DNA of 10,612 nt from CAZSHG01 sp964606695 [NCBI: uncultured bacterium] (GTDB lineage Bacteria > UBP14 > UBA6098). Both the position numbers and the translations under genes were made by a program. Below the pieces are notes generated by a model that made no database searches, was not told where the DNA came from, and saw only the letters and a program-made list of their open reading frames with translations. Every line of letters starts with the position of its first letter. The first letter of the stretch is position 1. Shown piece by piece: positions 6,225-10,612 of the stretch. The DNA lies in NCBI GenBank assembly GCA_964606695.1, contig CAZSHG010000044.1, positions 1-10,612 on the forward strand, read 5' to 3'.

Positions 6225-7313
6225 TTAATTTTTAAGACCAATATATTCTCTTGCAGTTTCTTCTCCTTTGAGGACTCGCAGTGCGCCGCCGGCGAGGGCA
6301 TCCATTTCGGCTTCTCCGGGGACGACAATGACCCGCGCAATCCACTCGGTGCGGCGTTGAATCTCTCGAATGACGTAATCCGAATATGCGACTCCGCCGG
6401 AAAGGACTATTGCATCGACGTCGCCTTCGAGGGCTACGGCGAGCAGGCCGATTTCCTTCGCGATTTGATAGCACATGGCGTCCAGAACGAGCTTGGCTTC
6501 ACTGTCACCCTCATCGATTTTCTTGAGAAGCTCGCGGACGTCGTTGGTGCCCATGTATGCAACAATACCGCCCTTGCCCTTTATCATCTTCTGGATTTCT
6601 TTCTCGGTGTATTTGCCGGAGAAGCAAAGTTTGACGAGATCGCCCGAAGGCAATCCGCCGGATCTTTCGGGTGTGAATGGGCCATCGCCGTTGAGCGCGT
6701 TGTTGACATCTACTACGCGGCCTTTTTTATGTGCGCCTATTGAAATCCCGCCGCCCATGTGCGCGACGATGAGATTGACATCGGCGTAACGTTTGCGCAG
6801 TTGTTCCGCGGCGACTCTGGCGCAGGCTTTATGGTTTAAAGCGTGGAAAATGCTTTTACGAGGAAGTTCTGGATGGCCCGAAAGGCGTGCGATGTCCTCC
6901 ATTTCGTCCACGACCACCGGATCGACGATAAAAGCGGGGACGGCGATTTCGTCCGCAATCGCGGAGGCTATCAATCCGCCGAGATTGCTGGCGTGTTCGC
7001 CCATAACGCCGGCGTCGAGATGTTTTTTCATCAGGTCGTTGACCTTATATGTTCCGCCTTCCAGCGGATACAACAATCCCCCCCTACCGACTACGGCATG
7101 GATTGTATCAAGCGAGATGCCGTCTTTTTCGAGCATATCCAGGATTATTTTCTCACGAAATTCGTATTGGGAAGTGATGTTGGGGAATCCGGAAAGCTCG
7201 TCTTCGCTGTGTCTGATGGTTTCCGATAGGATCGATTCGGTATCGTCGAAAAGCGCGACCTTGGTGGACGTCGAACCGGGGTTGATTACGAGGACTCGGT
7301 AGTTATCGGCCAT
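6225..7313 (-). CDS. buk: Butyrate kinase
   Basis: 362 residues, full family length. The enzyme belongs to the acetate kinase/ASKHA superfamily and makes ATP from acyl phosphate and ADP, releasing butyrate or a related short-chain acid. Visible motifs: the N-terminal phosphate-binding segment VINPGSTSTKVALFDD (9-24), VVGRGGL (74-80), FIVDPVVVDEMEDIARLSG (128-146), HALNHKACAR (157-166), the nucleotide-site stretch VAHMGGGISIGAHKKGRVVDV (183-203), PERSGGLPSGDL (215-226), and the C-terminal adenosine segment EGDVDAIVLSGGVAYSD (296-312) followed by PGEAEMDALAGGALRVL (332-348). By analogy with acetate kinase, D131, H185 and R217 are candidates for active-site residues. ATG at 7313 is chosen because GGAGG (7324-7320) lies 6 nt upstream and the motif spacing from it is normal. 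First gene of the operon with two phosphotransacylases. Acetate kinase is unlikely given the NPGSTSTK and VDPVVVDEM forms. Confidence 0.93.
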   Translation of the reverse strand: MADNYRVLVINPGSTSTKVALFDDTESILSETIRHSEDELSGFPNITSQYEFREKIILDMLEKDGISLDTIHAVVGRGGLLYPLEGGTYKVNDLMKKHLDAGVMGEHASNLGGLIASAIADEIAVPAFIVDPVVVDEMEDIARLSGHPELPRKSIFHALNHKACARVAAEQLRKRYADVNLIVAHMGGGISIGAHKKGRVVDVNNALNGDGPFTPERSGGLPSGDLVKLCFSGKYTEKEIQKMIKGKGGIVAYMGTNDVRELLKKIDEGDSEAKLVLDAMCYQIAKEIGLLAVALEGDVDAIVLSGGVAYSDYVIREIQRRTEWIARVIVVPGEAEMDALAGGALRVLKGEETAREYIGLKN

Positions 7314-7353
7314 TTAGAACCTCCGTGAAATCGTTCAAATTCTTTAGTTTATC

Positions 7354-7382
7354 AATATAAACGGCTATTTTGCCCGCGTCAA
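7354..7382 (-). promoter_or_regulatory. Sigma-70-type promoter of the butyrate kinase operon
   Basis: On the minus strand: -35 TTGACG (7382-7377), 17-nt spacer, -10 TATATT (7359-7354); 5/6 matches at both boxes. The start point would be near 7347, leaving a leader of about 33 nt that ends in GGAGG. The decamer TATATTGATA covering the -10 is the same as in the promoter of the secreted protein gene. Confidence 0.65.
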
Positions 7383-7452
7383 TACCGATTTGAACATATT
7401 ACCCGCTTTTTTAATAATTTTCCCAAGAATTTTTACCTTCTTACGATTTCGC

Positions 7453-7481
7453 TTGTTTATTTTATATTTTTAATTTATCAA
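7453..7481 (+). promoter_or_regulatory. Weak candidate promoter of the alpha-2-macroglobulin gene
   Basis: TTGTTT (7453-7458), 17-nt spacer, TATCAA (7476-7481), inside the AT-rich stretch before the gene. An alternative is TATATT at 7463-7468 with a poor -35 (CTTACG, 7440-7445). Neither is decisive. Confidence 0.25.
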
Positions 7482-7549
7482 TATAAAGTTGCGTAACAAT
7501 AACAAGGGGAAGTTTTGACCCAAGATAACAAACCAACCGGGAGATTTTC

Positions 7550-10500
7550 ATGCGCAAACTCATGATTTTTTTAGTTATTATCCTACTGGGAATATTGGCC
7601 TGCGAACAAAAGGAATCGGAATTCGAAATAGTAATATCCGAGGAGGAAGCGTCGATTATAACGCACAAAACGGAGGGCGTGATATCGGCCAACGACGTAA
7701 TCACCGTGCGTTTCCTTGAAGACAGAGTGCTGGCCGGTCAGGTGGGCGTTCCGCTTAAGGAAAAGGTGTTCTTTTTCTCGCCCGAAATCGACGGAGTAGC
7801 GACCTGGCAGGATAGACAGACATTGCTTTTCAAGCCCAATCAACCTCTCGAAATGACACGGGTTTTTGAAGGTTATCTGGATTTAGAGAAACTATTTCCC
7901 GCGCAAAAATTACCTCGCGAAAGGATAGATTTCATTTTTCAGGTCGAGGGGCGGGCGATAACCGATTTCGAGAGTAAGCTCGAATTAGTCGATAAAAACG
8001 ATCCCGTCCGGTTCAGGTTGATCGGGAAGGTAAAATTCAACACAGATACGGATATAGACGTCCTTCGCAGGGCTATTTCGATGACAATTAACGACACGAA
8101 ATTGATCTTCGATATAGAAGCCGATTCCGCGGATGGTTTCGCATTCCAATCTGAGGTTTTTTCCCGGACAATGACCCGAAAAAAGATAATCGTAGATATC
8201 GATAAAGATCCGTTGGAGATGAGCAGGGACTTTCATCGCGAGTTAACATTACCTCCCCTGCGGGTTTTTGAACCGATCGAAGCAATAGATAGGACTTCGG
8301 GCGAAAAAGCCTACGTGGAACTGGTATTCTCGGACGATCTCGATCCCAAAGCTGATTACCGGGGATTTGTGAGTTGCGAACCGGGATTGGAGTTCGAGAT
8401 TAAAGCAAGCGGAAAGAGTCTCTATCTGCGAGGGGCATTCGGGTTCGGCCAGGTTTATACGATATCGGTAGACCCCGGTATGCGCAGTCTCTGGGGAACT
8501 GCCACACTTAACAGAAAAAACCTCACCGTCGAATTCCCGCATATACTGCCGCAAATCGAGTTCACGTCGGAGGGTTATATCCTGCCGTCGGATAATAAAA
8601 AATCCCTGAATTTCCGGTCCGTCAACGTAGAGAAGGTGATGGTATCCATCAAAAAGGTCTATGAAAACAATCTCTGCTTTTTCCTCCAGGATAATTCGGT
8701 CGCTTCCGGCAAGAACCGTCGAGACGATTTCTGGAACGCGCATCGGGTTGGAATCGAGGTCGTTTCGGAATCTTTGTATATCGGCAAGGACACCAACCGC
8801 TGGTTTCAGTCTCAACTCGAACTCGGCGGTATTCTCGAAAAGTTCGATAAAGGCCTATACCTTTTAGAGCTGACTTTCGAGGAGGAAGATATCCTCGTTC
8901 CGTTGCCGGAAGATTGGCATTCGTGGCGCAGATGGGATTATATCTGGTCGGAGGGAAGACTGTATAAGTCGATAATCCTTACTGATGTGGCGCTTTCCGC
9001 TAAAAGCACGGATAACGGGTTGATTGTATTCGCCAACAATGTAATCTCTACCGATCCACTTGCTGGCGTCGAAATACGCTTGCGGTCTTATCAGAATCAG
9101 ATAATAGGCCGCACGACGACGAATGCGGACGGTATTGCACGCCTCGACAGCAGTAAAGCCTATTTCATCGAAGCGGATTACCGCGGGAGCAGATCGATAC
9201 TCGTCCTGGGCGAATCGAATTTGAACATGTCGCTATTCGACGTCGGCGGCGCTACGGATGTCGTCGATGAGATTCGAGCATTTTTCTATACGGAACGAGG
9301 GGTATATCGGCCCGGAGATACTATCAATTTAAGCATTATAGCGAGAAATCGGGATAACACTTTCGCGGACGACCGTCCGATAAACCTGAAAGTTTACAAT
9401 CCGCGCAACCGGCTGGTTATCGAGGAAACGCAGAAGAAAGCGGTCGAAGGGTATTACAATTTCGAGATTTCTACCGAACCGAATGCGCCTACGGGAAATT
9501 GGCGCGCGGAGGTCGATATCGGCGGGAAAAAATTCACCCATCGATTGAAAATCGAGACCGTGGTGCCTTATAGAATAAAGGTAAACGTCGAGAGCGAAAT
9601 CGAGAATATTACGGCAGGTAACGATGAATGGCCGATAAAAGTCGGTGCGAAATACCTTTTCGGTAATCCGGCAAAGAATCTGGATTGCGAGCTTATGTTC
9701 TCGGTGTATAAATCCCCCAGAAGTTACCCGAAATACGGTGGATTCGTTTTCGATCACGAGGGGATCGAGTTCAAGAGCATCGAAAGTCCCGAATATTCAC
9801 TCTCTCTCGACGATGCCGGCGAGTTGAGTTACTCGTGGGATTTACCGGATATTGAACAGGCACCCTCGGCGTTGAAAGCCAACGTCGAGGCTACAGTTTT
9901 CGAAAAGGGGGGACGGCAGGTGCCTAATTCCGCGCGAGTCGATTTCGATCCCTATTCGGCTTACGTGGGTATTCATTTGCCGGAAAACAGATATTGGAGA
10001 GTGGGAATGGAATTGCCGGTTCAGATTTTACTGCTTGATACCGAGGGCAAACCGATTACCGACCGGACTCTGAATTATCGAGTATATAAAAACCGCAGTT
10101 ACTGGTGGTATGACTACGATACCCGCGACGACTACCGTAAGCATTTCAAATCGGATTACGCGACGGAACTTATTGCCGAAGGAAAATTGGTTTCCGGTCT
10201 TAAACCGGCAAAGTTTGAGTTCATTCCCAAAGACCACGGCCAGCTTCTTATCGAGGTTCAGGACGGCGAAAACGGGCATACGGCGGGCGTTTTCATGTAT
10301 GCACGCGATTGGGGCCGCCAACCTGTGAGCAGAGATGCCGATATGTTGCTTCTTAAGACGGACAAGGAGAAGTATAATTCGGGCGATATTGCTAAAGTCA
10401 TCGCGGAAACGCCCTCGGAAGGGCGAGCTATGCTGTCCATCGAAAAGGCGGATCGTGTTGTCAGCACGCGGTGGGTCGAACTTAAAGGCAACGAGACCGT

Positions 10501-10612
10501 TTTCGACGTGCATATAACCGACAATATGATCCCGAACGCGTATGCCGTCGTAACTGTAATCCAGCCTCATTCGCAGACGACTAACGACCGTCCGATGCGC
10601 ATGTATGGCGCT
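7550..10612 (+). CDS. Bacterial alpha-2-macroglobulin family lipoprotein (5' part, runs off right edge)
   Basis: Open from ATG 7550 to the last base: 1021 codons, no stop. GGGAG (7539-7543) lies 6 nt before the ATG. Residues 1-17 are a lipoprotein signal with lipobox ILAC, Cys18; Glu19 after the cysteine fits outer-membrane retention, facing the periplasm. The body matches the YfhM-like bacterial alpha-2-macroglobulins: N-terminal MG-type modules with the FTSEGYILPSDNKKSLNFRSVNVEKV stretch (about 341-366), the hallmark YTERGVYRPGDTINL (580-594), a later module starting AYVGIHLPENRYWRVG (about 804-819), and the pre-thioester pattern LLLKTDKEKYNSGDIAKV followed by GRAMLSIEKADRV (about 933-966), then IPNAYAVVTVI. 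Homologues have about 1500-1900 residues, so roughly a third or more is missing, including the region of the thioester CxEQ. Whether that motif is present cannot be told. Expected role: trapping foreign or host proteases in the periplasm. The usual partner, penicillin-binding protein 1C, is not visible here but could follow downstream. Confidence 0.92.
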   Translation, partial: MRKLMIFLVIILLGILACEQKESEFEIVISEEEASIITHKTEGVISANDVITVRFLEDRVLAGQVGVPLKEKVFFFSPEIDGVATWQDRQTLLFKPNQPLEMTRVFEGYLDLEKLFPAQKLPRERIDFIFQVEGRAITDFESKLELVDKNDPVRFRLIGKVKFNTDTDIDVLRRAISMTINDTKLIFDIEADSADGFAFQSEVFSRTMTRKKIIVDIDKDPLEMSRDFHRELTLPPLRVFEPIEAIDRTSGEKAYVELVFSDDLDPKADYRGFVSCEPGLEFEIKASGKSLYLRGAFGFGQVYTISVDPGMRSLWGTATLNRKNLTVEFPHILPQIEFTSEGYILPSDNKKSLNFRSVNVEKVMVSIKKVYENNLCFFLQDNSVASGKNRRDDFWNAHRVGIEVVSESLYIGKDTNRWFQSQLELGGILEKFDKGLYLLELTFEEEDILVPLPEDWHSWRRWDYIWSEGRLYKSIILTDVALSAKSTDNGLIVFANNVISTDPLAGVEIRLRSYQNQIIGRTTTNADGIARLDSSKAYFIEADYRGSRSILVLGESNLNMSLFDVGGATDVVDEIRAFFYTERGVYRPGDTINLSIIARNRDNTFADDRPINLKVYNPRNRLVIEETQKKAVEGYYNFEISTEPNAPTGNWRAEVDIGGKKFTHRLKIETVVPYRIKVNVESEIENITAGNDEWPIKVGAKYLFGNPAKNLDCELMFSVYKSPRSYPKYGGFVFDHEGIEFKSIESPEYSLSLDDAGELSYSWDLPDIEQAPSALKANVEATVFEKGGRQVPNSARVDFDPYSAYVGIHLPENRYWRVGMELPVQILLLDTEGKPITDRTLNYRVYKNRSYWWYDYDTRDDYRKHFKSDYATELIAEGKLVSGLKPAKFEFIPKDHGQLLIEVQDGENGHTAGVFMYARDWGRQPVSRDADMLLLKTDKEKYNSGDIAKVIAETPSEGRAMLSIEKADRVVSTRWVELKGNETVFDVHITDNMIPNAYAVVTVIQPHSQTTNDRPMRMYGA

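Larger units (their letters stand above)
7348..7487. repeat. 14-bp direct repeat in the divergent control region
   Basis: TTTATCAATATAAA occurs at 7348-7361 and again at 7474-7487, 126 bp apart. The first copy covers the operon's -10 box. The second lies 62 nt before the ATG of the divergent macroglobulin gene. It could be a shared regulator site or two chance AT-rich -10 regions. Confidence 0.6.

Noticed and set aside
6201-6743. 180-codon plus-strand reading frame
   Set aside because: Antisense to butyrate kinase, whose motifs are unmistakable; a shadow of codon bias.
8249-8815. 188-codon minus-strand reading frame, and similar ones at 9329-9757 and 10028-10570
   Set aside because: All lie inside the alpha-2-macroglobulin gene on the opposite strand and show no independent start signal or family pattern.

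Overview
The window looks like a piece of a chromosome from an anaerobic, fermentative bacterium with a Gram-negative-type envelope. It carries a predicted outer-membrane lipoprotein of the alpha-2-macroglobulin family, a butyrate kinase/phosphotransbutyrylase operon, and secreted beta-rich proteins of a style common in FCB-group and related candidate phyla. The promoters I can see are TTGACA/TATAAT-like, not the -33/-7 type of Bacteroidota. That points to a candidate phylum (WOR-3, KSB1, Zixibacteria or Cloacimonadota-like) rather than Bacteroidota proper. Placement is an inference. No rRNA, tRNA, CRISPR array or transposase gene was seen.

Layout: (1) 1-956, minus strand: 5' part of a secreted, repetitive, tail-fibre-like surface protein that runs off the left edge. 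(2) 1092-1934, minus: an AT-rich TrmB-type HTH regulator with a perfect 13-bp inverted repeat just upstream of its start. (3) 2193-3989, minus: a secreted 598-residue multidomain protein of unknown function, with a clear rho-independent terminator and a good promoter. (4) 3990-4418: a gene-free stretch with a 100-bp element bounded by 11-bp inverted repeats and five copies of a 21-bp tandem repeat. (5) 7313-4419, minus: a three-gene operon of butyrate kinase and two different phosphotransacylase paralogues, with 9-nt gaps. (6) 7314-7549: a divergent control region. (7) 7550 to the right edge, plus: the first 1021 codons of a bacterial alpha-2-macroglobulin lipoprotein.

How the genes work together: the operon would turn an acyl-CoA (butyryl-CoA or a similar short/branched acyl-CoA) into acyl phosphate and then acid plus ATP. 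This is substrate-level phosphorylation at the end of a fermentation. The second, divergent phosphotransacylase suggests a second acyl substrate or a phosphotransacetylase role. The alpha-2-macroglobulin would trap foreign proteases in the periplasm. The two secreted proteins are probably surface or extracellular structures. I see no link in sequence between the regulator and any one target except its own upstream palindrome.

I did not find a convincing undescribed system. The most useful leads are the palindrome next to the TrmB-like gene, the paired phosphotransacylases, and the small repeats in the 4.0-4.4 kb gap.
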